Shown in pieces: positions 53,328-62,007 of a DNA stretch of 64,000 nt (its first letter is position 1; each line of letters begins with the position of its first letter). Source of the stretch: Haloterrigena salina JCM 13891 (lineage in GTDB: Archaea; Halobacteriota; Halobacteria; Halobacteriales; Natrialbaceae); assembly GCF_000337495.1 (NCBI RefSeq), contig NZ_AOIS01000058.1:147312-211311 (forward strand). Reading direction: 5' to 3'. The notes beneath the pieces are model-generated. The model saw only the letters and a list, made by a program, of their open reading frames with translations, was not told the origin of the DNA and did not search any database. Both the position numbers and the translations under genes were made by a program.

Positions 53328-54839
53328 ATGACCAACGAACAACGCTCACGCGAGGACGTTTCCCGTCGCGGCGTGCTGAAGGGAACGGCGGCGCTGGCCG
53401 GGACGGCCGCGCTCACGGGCCGTGCCGGCGCCTACCGCGACGTCGTCGACTACCCGCTGCCGGCCGCGCAGGGCGACGTCGAGGGCCGGACGCTCTCGCT
53501 GCTCGGCATCGTCGGCGGCTGGGTCGGCGTCGCGCCCGCGGAGATCGACGGCGCTTCGAACCCGCCGCTGCGACTGATGGAAGGCGTAGAGAACGAGATC
53601 ATCTGGACGAACGGCGACGGCTCGCGCCACAACTTCACCATCGGTGACGACCAGGACGAAGTGATCGAGGCGACCGAGTTCGTGGAGGAACAGGGCGAGT
53701 CCACCTCGCTCACGATCACTCCCGAGGAGGGAATGGCCCAGTACTACTGCATCCCGCATCCGGTTCAGATGCGCGGTCCGATCGAACTGGTCGATCCGGG
53801 GGAGGTCCACGAACTCAGCGTCCGCGTCGAGGACGAGAACGGCGACCCGCTGGGCGCGGAGGTCTTCGTCGGCGATCACCACTCCTTCTCCAACGTCGTC
53901 GCCCGAGGGGGTCCGGACCAGGAAGGCCAGAGCGGAGAGTCGCAGGAATTGGAACCGGGCGACGACGAAGGCGGCAACCAGACGGCCAGCAACGAAACAG
54001 TCGGCAACGAAACGGCAGGTAATGAGACGGTCGGCAACGAAACGGCAGGTAACGAGACGGCCGGCAACGAAACGGCCAGTGACGGCGTTCAGGAGGAGGA
54101 AACGCCGGCCGACGAGGACGCGCCGGCGATCGCCCGTTTCGACATGCTCGAGGACGGCGAGTACGACCTCGAGGTCTGGACCTACGGCCACGAGCGGGTC
54201 ACCGACACGGTGACGATCGACGGCGAGGACCAGGAGATCACCGTCACGCTACCCGCGACGGATCCGGGCGAACCGACCGAGACCTTCTCGATGCGTCTCG
54301 AGGAGGGTCAGTGGGTCGGACAGGAGCCCGAAGCGATCGCCGACCAGACCAACCCGACGCTCGAACTCGAGGCGGACGAGACCTACGCGATCGAGTGGGA
54401 GAACGGGATCGGTCGCCACCAGCCCGAGGGGGAGAACCGGGTCTTCGAACCCCTCCCCGGCCACAACTTCGTGATCGCCAGCGGCGGCGACACCAACGAG
54501 TGGAACACGTACGTCCGGTCGAACTTCCTCAGCGAGGAGGGCGAGACCCAGACCGTCGAGTTCGTCGCCAACGAGGAGATGGGCGTCTACTTGGACCAGT
54601 CGCAACTCGATGCGGTCGGCGAGATCGCCATCGGCGGCGCGGCCAACGGCGAGGCGGTCCCCGCCGGCGACGAGACGGCCGGTAACGAGACGGACAGCAA
54701 CGAGACGGCCGAGGGAATCGGCAACGAAACAGCTGGCAACGAGACGGTCGACAACGAGACGATCGAAGCCGCCGGAAACGAGACGGAGGGAAACGAGACG
54801 CTCGAGACCCCCGGCAACGAGACGGGCGACGACGACTGA
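53328..54839 (+). CDS. Tat-exported blue-copper protein with glycosylation-sequon linkers
   Basis: This 503-residue secreted protein begins with a twin-arginine signal (VSRRGVLKG, then hydrophobic). The first cupredoxin domain (about 45-160) has Cu ligands His101, Cys141, His144 and Met148 in CIPHPVQM. A Ser/Glu/Asn-rich linker at about 210-250 holds seven Asn-x-Thr sequons. A second cupredoxin-like domain follows (about 320-440) in which the Cys/His/Met set is missing, so it is probably structural. The C-terminal tail (about 446-500) has eight more sequons. It follows the quinoprotein by 41 bases and is the natural electron acceptor candidate. Confidence 0.88.
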   Translation: MTNEQRSREDVSRRGVLKGTAALAGTAALTGRAGAYRDVVDYPLPAAQGDVEGRTLSLLGIVGGWVGVAPAEIDGASNPPLRLMEGVENEIIWTNGDGSRHNFTIGDDQDEVIEATEFVEEQGESTSLTITPEEGMAQYYCIPHPVQMRGPIELVDPGEVHELSVRVEDENGDPLGAEVFVGDHHSFSNVVARGGPDQEGQSGESQELEPGDDEGGNQTASNETVGNETAGNETVGNETAGNETAGNETASDGVQEEETPADEDAPAIARFDMLEDGEYDLEVWTYGHERVTDTVTIDGEDQEITVTLPATDPGEPTETFSMRLEEGQWVGQEPEAIADQTNPTLELEADETYAIEWENGIGRHQPEGENRVFEPLPGHNFVIASGGDTNEWNTYVRSNFLSEEGETQTVEFVANEEMGVYLDQSQLDAVGEIAIGGAANGEAVPAGDETAGNETDSNETAEGIGNETAGNETVDNETIEAAGNETEGNETLETPGNETGDDD

Positions 54840-54867
54840 CGCCGGTCCGCCGTCCGACGCCGATCCG

Positions 54868-54873
54868 TTTTTT
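54868..54873 (+). terminator. T-tract terminator of the quinoprotein operon
   Basis: Six T residues lie 28 bases after the copper-protein stop, typical for archaeal termination. Confidence 0.5.
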
Positions 54874-54974
54874 CGGTGTGGCTCCGACGCGCACAGTGCG
54901 TCCGCCGGGTCGAAACCCGATCGAGCGCGTCGCACCGTCCGCGTCCGCGGAGTCGCGAGCGAGAGCCGCGCACG

Positions 54975-56096
54975 TCACGCGTAGTTCGCGATCCAGTAGC
55001 CGACGTAGAGCGCGAGCAGCGCCGCGCCGCCCGCCCGCGTCACGCGACCGCGAGCGAGCAACCCGGCGACGACGAGCAGACACGCGGCGAGAAACGGCCA
55101 GTGGACCGTCATCACCGCGCCCGCGGTATCGACGGGGCGCAGCAACGCGATGAGGCCGACGTTGGCCGTCACGTAGAACACCGTGCTCCCGACGACGTTC
55201 CCCACGGCGAGGTGCGCTCGGCCCTGTCGAACCGGTTCGACGGTGAGCGCCAACTCCTCGATCGAGGCGATAAAGGAGAGCACCGTCGCGCCGAACGCGA
55301 GCCCCGAGATGCCGAGCGCCACGAAGATCCCTTCGGCGCTCACCACGGTGAGTCCGGAGCCGACCGTCATGCCGACGATCGCGAGGACGGCGACGGCGAG
55401 GCTGAACCGTCCGCTTTTCCCTTCGAGGTCGGGGACGAACTCGTCGAGGTCCAGATCGAGATCGAGGTCGCGATCCGCGCGTCGGTCGTCGCGCTCCGAA
55501 CCGAGAGCGGGCGCTCGATCGCCACCGTTGGGTTCCGCGCCCGTACCTGCGACCGCTGTCGAGTCCGCCGCTGCGCCCGCCTCCGCGTCCGCCTCGAGGC
55601 CGACGACCTCCTCGACCTCTCCCGAGAGCAGGTACGTCGTCTCCGAGCGGCGCTCGCGCCAGAAGATGCCGGCGAGCAGCGGGACGAACAGGACCGTCAG
55701 GATCGCGCCATCTGTCCAGTCGAGCGTCCCGTCGAGCGAGAGCGCGAACGCCGGGAGGGGAACGAGGACGAGCAGGAACAGATAGAGTCGCGGGACGTCC
55801 ATTCGGAAGGGGACGGCGAGCCCCGCGACGCCGACGGCGACCGCGAGGACGAACAGCGACTCACCGAACACCGTTCCGAGCGCGAGATCGGGGAGGTCGA
55901 CGAACGCCGCCGTGACGCCGAGGATCGCGTTCTCGAGGTCGACGCCGGCGAGCACGACGGCGAGGAAAAAGCCCGAAATACCGAGCGAGACGGCGCTGCG
56001 GGCGACGGCCGCGATGAAGACCTCGACGCACCAGATCACCAGCAGGACGCCTCCCAGGAAGAGGGCGGCGAGGCCGACGAGCGCCGCGATGTCCAT
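54975..56096 (-). CDS. CaCA-type cation antiporter-like membrane protein
   Basis: This 373-residue protein has about ten membrane segments in two halves, with the cation/calcium exchanger alpha-repeat traces GNVVGSTVF (about 288-296) and LGTVFGESLF in the first half. The canonical GxSxPE motifs are replaced (DLENAILG and SIEELALTV), so ion specificity is uncertain. A central acidic linker (about 170-225, repeated Asp-Leu) separates the halves. The start is ATG 56096 by hydrophobic onset. It is tandem with a paralogue. Confidence 0.85.
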   Translation of the reverse strand: MDIAALVGLAALFLGGVLLVIWCVEVFIAAVARSAVSLGISGFFLAVVLAGVDLENAILGVTAAFVDLPDLALGTVFGESLFVLAVAVGVAGLAVPFRMDVPRLYLFLLVLVPLPAFALSLDGTLDWTDGAILTVLFVPLLAGIFWRERRSETTYLLSGEVEEVVGLEADAEAGAAADSTAVAGTGAEPNGGDRAPALGSERDDRRADRDLDLDLDLDEFVPDLEGKSGRFSLAVAVLAIVGMTVGSGLTVVSAEGIFVALGISGLAFGATVLSFIASIEELALTVEPVRQGRAHLAVGNVVGSTVFYVTANVGLIALLRPVDTAGAVMTVHWPFLAACLLVVAGLLARGRVTRAGGAALLALYVGYWIANYA

Positions 56097-56172
56097 ACGC
56101 GGTCCCGAACCACGTCGGCGCACTTAATTCCGGGCGCCGATTCCGTGCCCCGTCTCGTCAGCGCTCGCGGGC

Positions 56173-57270
56173 CTAGCCGGGGATCGGAACGCCGCCGAAC
56201 GCGAAGATCGCGACGAGCCAGTAAGCGACGTACAGCCCGGCGAGGGCGTACCCGTGGCCCCGCCGGAGCCGGCCGCTGGCGATCACGGCTGCAGCGACGG
56301 CGGTCAGGACGATCACCGCGGGCAGGTGGAAGACGAGCACGGCCGGCGGAATCGTCACCTCGGCGACGAACGCGATGACCCCGACGTTGGCCGTGACGGA
56401 GAAGATCACGCTCCCGACGACGTGGCCGACGCCGATCTCCGGAATCCCTCGGCGGACCGGTTCGATCGTCAGCAGGAGGTTCTCGAACGTCAATACCAGT
56501 GTGAGGACGGTCGCCCCGAAGACCGTCTCCTCGATCCCCCACGACTCGACGAGCACCTCCGAGCTCGCCTGCAGCATGATCGAGCCGACGACGAGTCCGC
56601 CGAGCGCGAGCACCGACAGCCCGAGCCAGAAGGCGGCCTCGTAGGCGGCGTCCGTGACGAACCGGTCCTCGGGGATCTCCTCGAGGACCGTTCGACTGTC
56701 GAGCTCCGCGAGGCTGACTTCCTCGAGCGGGACGCCGCCGTCGGCCTCGATGCGCTCGGCGATCTCCGAGTCCCGGAACACCGGGACGTCGCGCTGGGAC
56801 TCCCGGACGACGACGTAGCCCAGCAGCGCGGCGAACGCCGCGACGAGGAGGAGCCCGTGGACGGCGGTGAGCGTTCCCGCGAGGACGAACGGGACCAGAA
56901 GAAGCGGCGAGAGCGCGAACAACACGAGGTAATCGCGGGGGACGTCGACCGGAAACGGCCGCGCGATCGCGGCGACCGCCAGCGTGATTCCGGTGATCGC
57001 CAGCGCGGTCCCGAGCGCGGTGCCGAGCGCCGCGTCTTCGAGGCCGCCGGCGCCGAAGACCAGCGCGACGGCGGTGTCGTCGAACTCGAGGCCGGTGAAG
57101 ACGATCGCCAGCGCGAAGATGGAGACGCCGAAACCCATCGCCGCCCGCGTGAGGTAGCTGATGAGTTTCTCGACGCTGTAGGTGAGGACGACCGCCCCGA
57201 CGACGAGCACGACGACCGCGAACCACGTCCCCTGTCCCTCGATGACGCCCTCGAGGAGGTCTTCGACCAT
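56173..57270 (-). CDS. CaCA-type cation antiporter-like membrane protein (paralogue)
   Basis: This 365-residue paralogue of the preceding gene product has the same two-half topology and second-half motif GHVVGSVIFSVTANVGVI, with GLEFDDTAVAL in the first half. A central linker with mixed charge (about 150-200) follows the same plan. Start ATG 57270; ATG 57282 is an alternative. It is upstream of the other gene on the same strand with a 76-base gap, so they are likely cotranscribed. Confidence 0.85.
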   Translation of the reverse strand: MVEDLLEGVIEGQGTWFAVVVLVVGAVVLTYSVEKLISYLTRAAMGFGVSIFALAIVFTGLEFDDTAVALVFGAGGLEDAALGTALGTALAITGITLAVAAIARPFPVDVPRDYLVLFALSPLLLVPFVLAGTLTAVHGLLLVAAFAALLGYVVVRESQRDVPVFRDSEIAERIEADGGVPLEEVSLAELDSRTVLEEIPEDRFVTDAAYEAAFWLGLSVLALGGLVVGSIMLQASSEVLVESWGIEETVFGATVLTLVLTFENLLLTIEPVRRGIPEIGVGHVVGSVIFSVTANVGVIAFVAEVTIPPAVLVFHLPAVIVLTAVAAAVIASGRLRRGHGYALAGLYVAYWLVAIFAFGGVPIPG

Positions 57271-57474
57271 AACCCACTGCATGCGGGCCGTCAACATATA
57301 GCTAACAACCCGGGGAGAGAATTCCGTTGGAAATCTATACACGCGTCGCGGATCGACCGACGGGACGACCCGCCGGCCGTCGAGTACGCGCCCGTCGTCG
57401 GGACCGGTTCCGCGCGTTTTCGAGGCGAAAATCGGTCGTTCGGGACGGAGCGCGACGACCGCCGCACGCCGTCG

Positions 57475-57894
57475 TTACGAAGAGTGTTCGTCGAATCTGT
57501 CGACGCCAGACTCCGCGACATCCATGTCCTGCTCGACCTCGCCGCCGCTAACGCCGATCGCCCCGACGATATCGCCGTCCCGCTCCAGCGGGTAGCCGCC
57601 GCCGAAAATGACCATCTTTCCCTGGTTGGTGTTCTGCAGGCCGTACAGCGATTCGCCCGGCCTGGTCGGATCGGCCAGATCGTGCGTCGGCATGTCCAGG
57701 GCGGCCGCCGTGTAGGCCTTGTTCCGCGAGATATCGATCGACGCGAGCCACGCGCCGTCCATCCGATGTTGGGCGATAAGGTTACCCTCGGAATTCGAGA
57801 CCGCGATCACCATCGGATTGTCGATCTCTTCCGCTCGCTGTTCGGCCGCGTCGATAACCTCCTTCGCCGTCTCGAGTTGTACTGACTCGACCAT
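57475..57894 (-). CDS. GlcG/HbpS-like (DUF336) protein
   Basis: This 139-residue protein matches the GlcG/HbpS heme-binding-like family (AKEVIDAAEQRAEEI, SNSEGNLIAQHRMDGAWLASIDIS, the GGGYPLERDGDIVGAIGVSGG loop). Members bind heme, cobalamin or small ligands, often in glycolate or PDO operons. Start ATG 57894 is 27 bases after a TATA box, as in leaderless genes. It is upstream of and divergent from the formaldehyde dehydrogenase gene. Confidence 0.9.
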   Translation of the reverse strand: MVESVQLETAKEVIDAAEQRAEEIDNPMVIAVSNSEGNLIAQHRMDGAWLASIDISRNKAYTAAALDMPTHDLADPTRPGESLYGLQNTNQGKMVIFGGGYPLERDGDIVGAIGVSGGEVEQDMDVAESGVDRFDEHSS

Positions 57895-57920
57895 GCGGAA
57901 GCCTACCACACTTCGAGGGT

Positions 57921-57930
57921 TCATAAATAC
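57921..57930 (-). promoter_or_regulatory. TATA box of the GlcG-like gene
   Basis: Minus-strand GTATTTATGA lies 27-36 bases before the ATG at 57894. Confidence 0.6.
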
Positions 57931-58185
57931 TCGCCGTGGAAATCCGACTATATACTGCCAGTGATAGATGGGAAATCGAACGGCGAGACTGTCTCTCTCG
58001 CTGGTGGTTTTCCGGCGCCCATCGCGACGTGCGGCCTCGTCTCGTGACGGCGATCGCGCGCCACGGACGGGGTAGAACGAGACGGTCGACCGACGGCGCC
58101 AGTCACCGTCAGAGTGGGCGTGCTAGCACACCTTCCACGGAACGAACGGATGCTAACTGATTCCGACTCGAGCGCAGCGACCACG

Positions 58186-58199
58186 CGAAGCTTTACAAC
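58186..58199 (+). promoter_or_regulatory. TATA/BRE of the formaldehyde dehydrogenase gene
   Basis: CGAAGCTTTACAAC about 37-50 bases before the ATG at 58236 fits a BRE-TATA pair with a short leader. Confidence 0.5.
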
Positions 58200-58235
58200 G
58201 GAGTTCGTCGTCCGTTCATCGAGGTTTGATAACCA

Positions 58236-59402
58236 ATGTCAATGGACGCCGTCGTCTATCAGGGACCGCAGGAGGTAGCCGTCGAGTCGGTCGACGAGCC
58301 CGAAATTGAACACGAGAACGACATTATCGTCGATATCACGACGACGTGCATCTGTGGATCGGACCTCCACATGTACGAAGGGCGGACCTCGGCCGATCCG
58401 GGGATCGTCTTCGGTCACGAGAACATGGGCAACGTGATCGAGACCGGCGACGCCGTCACGTCGCTCGAGGAGGGCGACCGCGTCGTGATGCCGTTCAACG
58501 TCGCCTGCGGGTTCTGTCGCAATTGCGAGAACGGGTACACCGGGTTCTGTACCAACGTCAACCCCGGCTTCGCCGGCGGCGCGTACGGCTACGTCGCGAT
58601 GGGACCGTACAAGGGCGGACAGGCCGAGAAACTCCGGGTCCCCTACGCCGACTTTAACGCGCTGAAACTGCCGGAGGGAGACGAGCACGAGGACGCCTTC
58701 GCGCTCCTCGCGGACATCTTCCCGACGGGGTGGCACGGCACCCGACTCGCGAACCTGCAACCCGGCGAATCGATCGCGATCTTCGGGGCCGGTCCCGTCG
58801 GCCTGATGGCCGCCTACAGCGCCAAGATCCAGGGCGCGTCGGAGATCTACGTCGTCGACCGCGTCGAGAGCCGCCTCGACTTGGCCGAGGACCACTGCGA
58901 CGCCCGCCCGATCAATTTCGAGGAGAGCGATCCAGTCGAACAGATCAAGGACGCACACGGCGGCGGCGTCGACAACGGCGTCGACGCGGTGGGGTATCAA
59001 GCGATCGACCCCGAGACGGATCCGGGTGACGACGCGTACGATCCGGCCCGAGAGAACCCCGCGGTCGTGCTCAACCAGCTCATCAAGGCCGTCCGACCGA
59101 CCGGCGAGCTCGGGATCCCGGGGTTGTACGTCCCGTCGGACCCCGGCGCGCCCGACGAGATGGCGGCCCAGGGCCGACTCGGTATCGACTTCGGCAAACT
59201 CTTCGAGAAGGGGCTGAAGTTAGGCACCGGCCAGTGTAACGTCAAGGAGTACAACCGGGAGCTACGGGACATGATCATCGAGGGACGCGCCGACCCAAGC
59301 TGGGTCGTCTCCCACCGCGTCGACCTCGATCGCGCTCCGGAGATGTACGAGAAGTTCGACGAGCGCGAGGAGGGCGTTATCAAAGTCCTGCTCGAGCCGT
59401 AG
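58236..59402 (+). CDS. Formaldehyde dehydrogenase, glutathione-independent type (zinc)
   Basis: This 388-residue medium-chain zinc dehydrogenase has the catalytic-zinc motif CGSDLHMYEG with Cys40, GHENMG, the structural-zinc Cys group CGFCRNCENGYTGFC, and the Rossmann GAGPVG (about 185-190). The longer insertion and the C-terminal pattern (NVKEYNRELRDMII, HRVDLDRAPEMYEKFD) match glutathione-independent formaldehyde dehydrogenases (FdhA of Pseudomonas type). It would oxidise formaldehyde to formate with NAD+. It could also act on other aldehydes or alcohols. It is monocistronic and lies between the quinoprotein operon and formate dehydrogenase. Confidence 0.9.
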   Translation: MSMDAVVYQGPQEVAVESVDEPEIEHENDIIVDITTTCICGSDLHMYEGRTSADPGIVFGHENMGNVIETGDAVTSLEEGDRVVMPFNVACGFCRNCENGYTGFCTNVNPGFAGGAYGYVAMGPYKGGQAEKLRVPYADFNALKLPEGDEHEDAFALLADIFPTGWHGTRLANLQPGESIAIFGAGPVGLMAAYSAKIQGASEIYVVDRVESRLDLAEDHCDARPINFEESDPVEQIKDAHGGGVDNGVDAVGYQAIDPETDPGDDAYDPARENPAVVLNQLIKAVRPTGELGIPGLYVPSDPGAPDEMAAQGRLGIDFGKLFEKGLKLGTGQCNVKEYNRELRDMIIEGRADPSWVVSHRVDLDRAPEMYEKFDEREEGVIKVLLEP

Positions 59403-59493
59403 CCGTCTCGCCGCCGGTTCCGGTCGGTAGCGCTCGTCTCGAAGCGACCGATCGGACCGGGCCCTCGCCGCGGTCCGCGGGTGTGCCCCGACG

Positions 59494-59655
59494 TCAGCTT
59501 CGCAGCCACGCCGTCGGGTGTTCGTCGCGGAGGTGATCCTGATACCGTTCGATCAGTTCCGGATAGGATCTCGCGATCGCGTGCCACTCGCAGTGCTCGC
59601 ACGCCCGTTCGACTGTCTCGTCCGCGCTACTGACGTATCCGCCCTTCCGATTCAT
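59494..59655 (-). CDS. Small zinc-finger-like protein (C2H2 pattern)
   Basis: This 53-residue protein starts at ATG 59655 and contains CEHCEWHAIARSYPELIERY followed by QDHLRDEH, that is a Cys-x2-Cys and His-x4-His pair. I recall similar small proteins in other haloarchaea. It is convergent with the formaldehyde dehydrogenase gene (92-base gap) and divergent from the next small Cys-containing protein gene. Function unknown. Confidence 0.75.
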   Translation of the reverse strand: MNRKGGYVSSADETVERACEHCEWHAIARSYPELIERYQDHLRDEHPTAWLRS

Positions 59656-59810
59656 GGTTATCGTCGTTCCCTCGCGATCGCATAGCTTTCGGCTCGTCCG
59701 ACGGTCACTCGCGTTCGATGCCGCCGCGAGTTCGATCCGTTGCTTGCCGACCGGCCGGAGCCTCCTCGTGCGGAGAAACGGGTATATCGCCGGCCGGCGT
59801 AGCTCGACGC

Positions 59811-59969
59811 ATGTGCCAGTACTGCAGCTACTCCCTCCACGACGGCTGGACGCGGCTGCTCGAGTACGACGACGTCTACCAGAACGCCCTCTCCGACCGG
59901 GCGGCGGACCAGTCGACTCACGGCTTCCACGAGTCCTGGGACGAACTCAGCGACCAACTGGAGTCGTAG
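59811..59969 (+). CDS. Small CxxC protein
   Basis: This 52-residue protein begins MCQYCSYSLHDGWTRLL with a single Cys-x2-Cys motif, and the rest is acidic. The ATG at 59811 is preceded by an AT-rich patch (GGTATATCG). It converges with the CobW gene (14-base gap). It may bind metal as a dimer; function unknown. Confidence 0.65.
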   Translation: MCQYCSYSLHDGWTRLLEYDDVYQNALSDRAADQSTHGFHESWDELSDQLES

Positions 59970-59983
59970 GGATCGGGGAGCGG

Positions 59984-61105
59984 TCATAGCGGAAACGGAT
60001 CGACCGGCGGTTCCGTCTCCGCCGCTTCGTCGCTCTCGATCACGCACGCCTCGAGTTCCTCGCGAATCCGCTCTTCGTCCATCTCTCTGCCGATGAACAC
60101 CAGTTGCGTGCGCCGGTCGTCGTCGGGTCGCCACTCGCCGATCGGGCCGGCCCTGACGGACGGCCCGGCCTGACTGACGCCGATCACCTCCTCCCGGTTC
60201 GCGACGTAACAGACGCCCTTGGCGCGGACGATCGCGCCGTCCCAGTCCTCGAGCCAGTCCGCGAGTCGCTCCGGGTGAAACGGTCGGTCGGACCGGAAGA
60301 CGAACGACGAGACGCCGTGCATCTCGGCGGCGGTGCGCTCTTCGTTGTGGGCGCCCGGCCCGTCTCCGTGATCGTGATCCTCCCCGCGAAGATGGCGTTT
60401 CCACCCCTGCGACCGCTTCGCCGTTTCGAAGTCGAATCGACCGGTGTCGAGGACGACGTCCGGATCGATCTCACAGTAGCTCGTTCGGAGCCGTTTCGCA
60501 CGCGGCTGGAGGGTCTCGACGACCGCTTCAATCTCCTCGAGGACGTCCTCGGGGACCATATCGGACTTGTTGAGCAGCAAGACGTCACAGAACTCGATCC
60601 CCTCGACGAGGACCTCGCTCAACGGCCGGTCGGTGTCGGGTTGTGCCCCCTCCGGAAGCCGTTCTCCGGCGTCGAACTCCTTCCAGAACCCGTACGTATC
60701 GAGAACGGTCACCATCGTGTCCAGCCGAAACAGGGTTGTCGGATCGACGTCGCTCTCGTCGGTCCCTTCGGTGAACACCTGTGCCACGGGAATCGGCTCG
60801 CTGATCCCCGAGGACTCGACCAGCAGGTAGTCGAACGTTCGGCGCTCCGCCAGCCGCCGTGCTTCCTCGAGGAGATCTCCCCGTAACCGACAGCAGATAC
60901 AGCCGTTCGAGAGATCCACGATCCCGTCCTCGTCGTTTTCCCGCGCGATGCGGTCCGCGTCGACGTTGATCTCTCCCATGTCGTTGACGATCACCGCTAC
61001 CTGCCGTCCGCCCGGATTCGACAGCACGTGATTGATCAGCGTCGTCTTTCCCGCCCCGAGGTAGCCGCTGACGACGGTGACGGGAACTGGGCCGTTCTCT
61101 GTCAT
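59984..61105 (-). CDS. CobW/COG0523 GTP-binding metallochaperone (second copy)
   Basis: This 373-residue COG0523 protein has Walker A SGYLGAGKTT (13-22), CxCC at 69-72 (NGCICCRLRGD), NKSD, and a C-terminal CobW_C domain. Before that domain is a His/Asp-rich segment (GEDHDHGDGPGAH, near residue 240), an extra metal-binding site missing from the copy at 26964. The gene is surrounded by small Cys-containing proteins and an ArsR-like regulator, suggesting a zinc or other metal stress response. It is divergent from nothing immediately; the regulator is 179 bases upstream. Confidence 0.92.
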   Translation of the reverse strand: MTENGPVPVTVVSGYLGAGKTTLINHVLSNPGGRQVAVIVNDMGEINVDADRIARENDEDGIVDLSNGCICCRLRGDLLEEARRLAERRTFDYLLVESSGISEPIPVAQVFTEGTDESDVDPTTLFRLDTMVTVLDTYGFWKEFDAGERLPEGAQPDTDRPLSEVLVEGIEFCDVLLLNKSDMVPEDVLEEIEAVVETLQPRAKRLRTSYCEIDPDVVLDTGRFDFETAKRSQGWKRHLRGEDHDHGDGPGAHNEERTAAEMHGVSSFVFRSDRPFHPERLADWLEDWDGAIVRAKGVCYVANREEVIGVSQAGPSVRAGPIGEWRPDDDRRTQLVFIGREMDEERIREELEACVIESDEAAETEPPVDPFPL

Positions 61106-61284
61106 ACGATATCTCCTATCATGACGGGAGCGCTACTAAGTGACCGGTCGGGATCCACCGACAGTATCGAACGCGGGACTATTAGGTGTCGATCGGACGA
61201 GTCTCGGGACGACCATGTTGCGTCACTGTTCGAGCGGCGACGCTGCCGCCGCGACGGCGAGTACGAACCGTGCCGGTGGTTCGC

Positions 61285-61578
61285 TCACCGATCGGACGGA
61301 TCCGACGCGTCGATCTCGTCGGCCTGCAGGACGAACGTCCGCTCCGGCGGCGGTGCGATCCGCAACTCGAGTGAACTCGTGAGTCGGTAGTACTTCCGGT
61401 TGCCGCGCATGTACCACTCGACTAAGCCGGCGTCTTCGAGCGTCGAGAGGTGGTGGACGGCGCTCGTTCCGTCCATGCCGACCGCCTCGGCGAGTTCGGA
61501 GACGTACTTCGGCCCCCGGGAGAGTTCGCGCAGAATCTCGAGTCGGGTCCCGTTCCCCAGTACCTCGATCAGGGACAT
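61285..61578 (-). CDS. ArsR-like winged-helix regulator
   Basis: This 97-residue regulator has the winged-helix pattern (LEVLGNGTRLEILRELSRGPKYV start, AVGMDGTSAVHHLSTLEDAGLVEW recognition helix and wing). No obvious Cys/His metal site (no CxC or DxCxxH) is visible in its core. It lies upstream of and on the same strand as the CobW gene (179-base gap), so it may regulate or share its transcription. The gene downstream amphi-Trp is divergent. Confidence 0.88.
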   Translation of the reverse strand: MSLIEVLGNGTRLEILRELSRGPKYVSELAEAVGMDGTSAVHHLSTLEDAGLVEWYMRGNRKYYRLTSSLELRIAPPPERTFVLQADEIDASDPSDR

Positions 61579-61691
61579 AGAGTCACGTGGGTCGCAGACC
61601 CAAGAAGGATTTCGCCGGTACGCTTCCCCTACATACAGGATTCGAAGGATGTTGGTTCAGGTTTATGCCGACAAGTGTGGTACCAAACACC

Positions 61692-61994
61692 ATGTCCGAT
61701 CGAGTTACCCTTCCGGAAGACCGCGACCGCGACCGGCGGACGATCACCGACGGGTTCTTCGAACGAGAAGTCTATCTCTCGCGGGAGGAGACGGCCGCCT
61801 TTCTCCGGGAACTCGCCGATCAACTCGAGGCCGATACGCGGGTGACGGTCGCGGGATCGACGTGGGAGATCCCCTTCGAGTACCGCGACCCGATCGAGGT
61901 CGAGATCGAGTTCGCGAGCAAGCGCGAGCGCGAACTCGAGATCGAACTCGAGTTCACCGAACGGGGCGAGGGTTCGGACCTCTCCGTCCGCTGA
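61692..61994 (+). CDS. Amphi-Trp domain protein
   Basis: This 100-residue protein is an amphi-Trp domain (FFEREVYLSREETAAFLREL, WEIPFEYRD, and a Glu/Arg-rich C-terminus EVEIEFASKRERELEIELEF). The ATG at 61692 is chosen over an upstream in-frame ATG at 61587, whose leading codons are non-coding. The domain is common in haloarchaea; function is unknown. It is convergent with the 187-residue protein gene. Confidence 0.88.
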   Translation: MSDRVTLPEDRDRDRRTITDGFFEREVYLSREETAAFLRELADQLEADTRVTVAGSTWEIPFEYRDPIEVEIEFASKRERELEIELEFTERGEGSDLSVR

Positions 61995-62007
61995 CCGCCG
62001 GCGAGGC

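Larger units (their letters stand above)
57895..58235. other. Promoter spacer between GlcG-like and formaldehyde dehydrogenase genes
   Basis: These 341 bases hold no gene. They contain a minus-strand TATA box (57921-57930), an AT-rich TATATA patch near 57947-57956, and a plus-strand TATA at 58186-58199. Confidence 0.6.
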
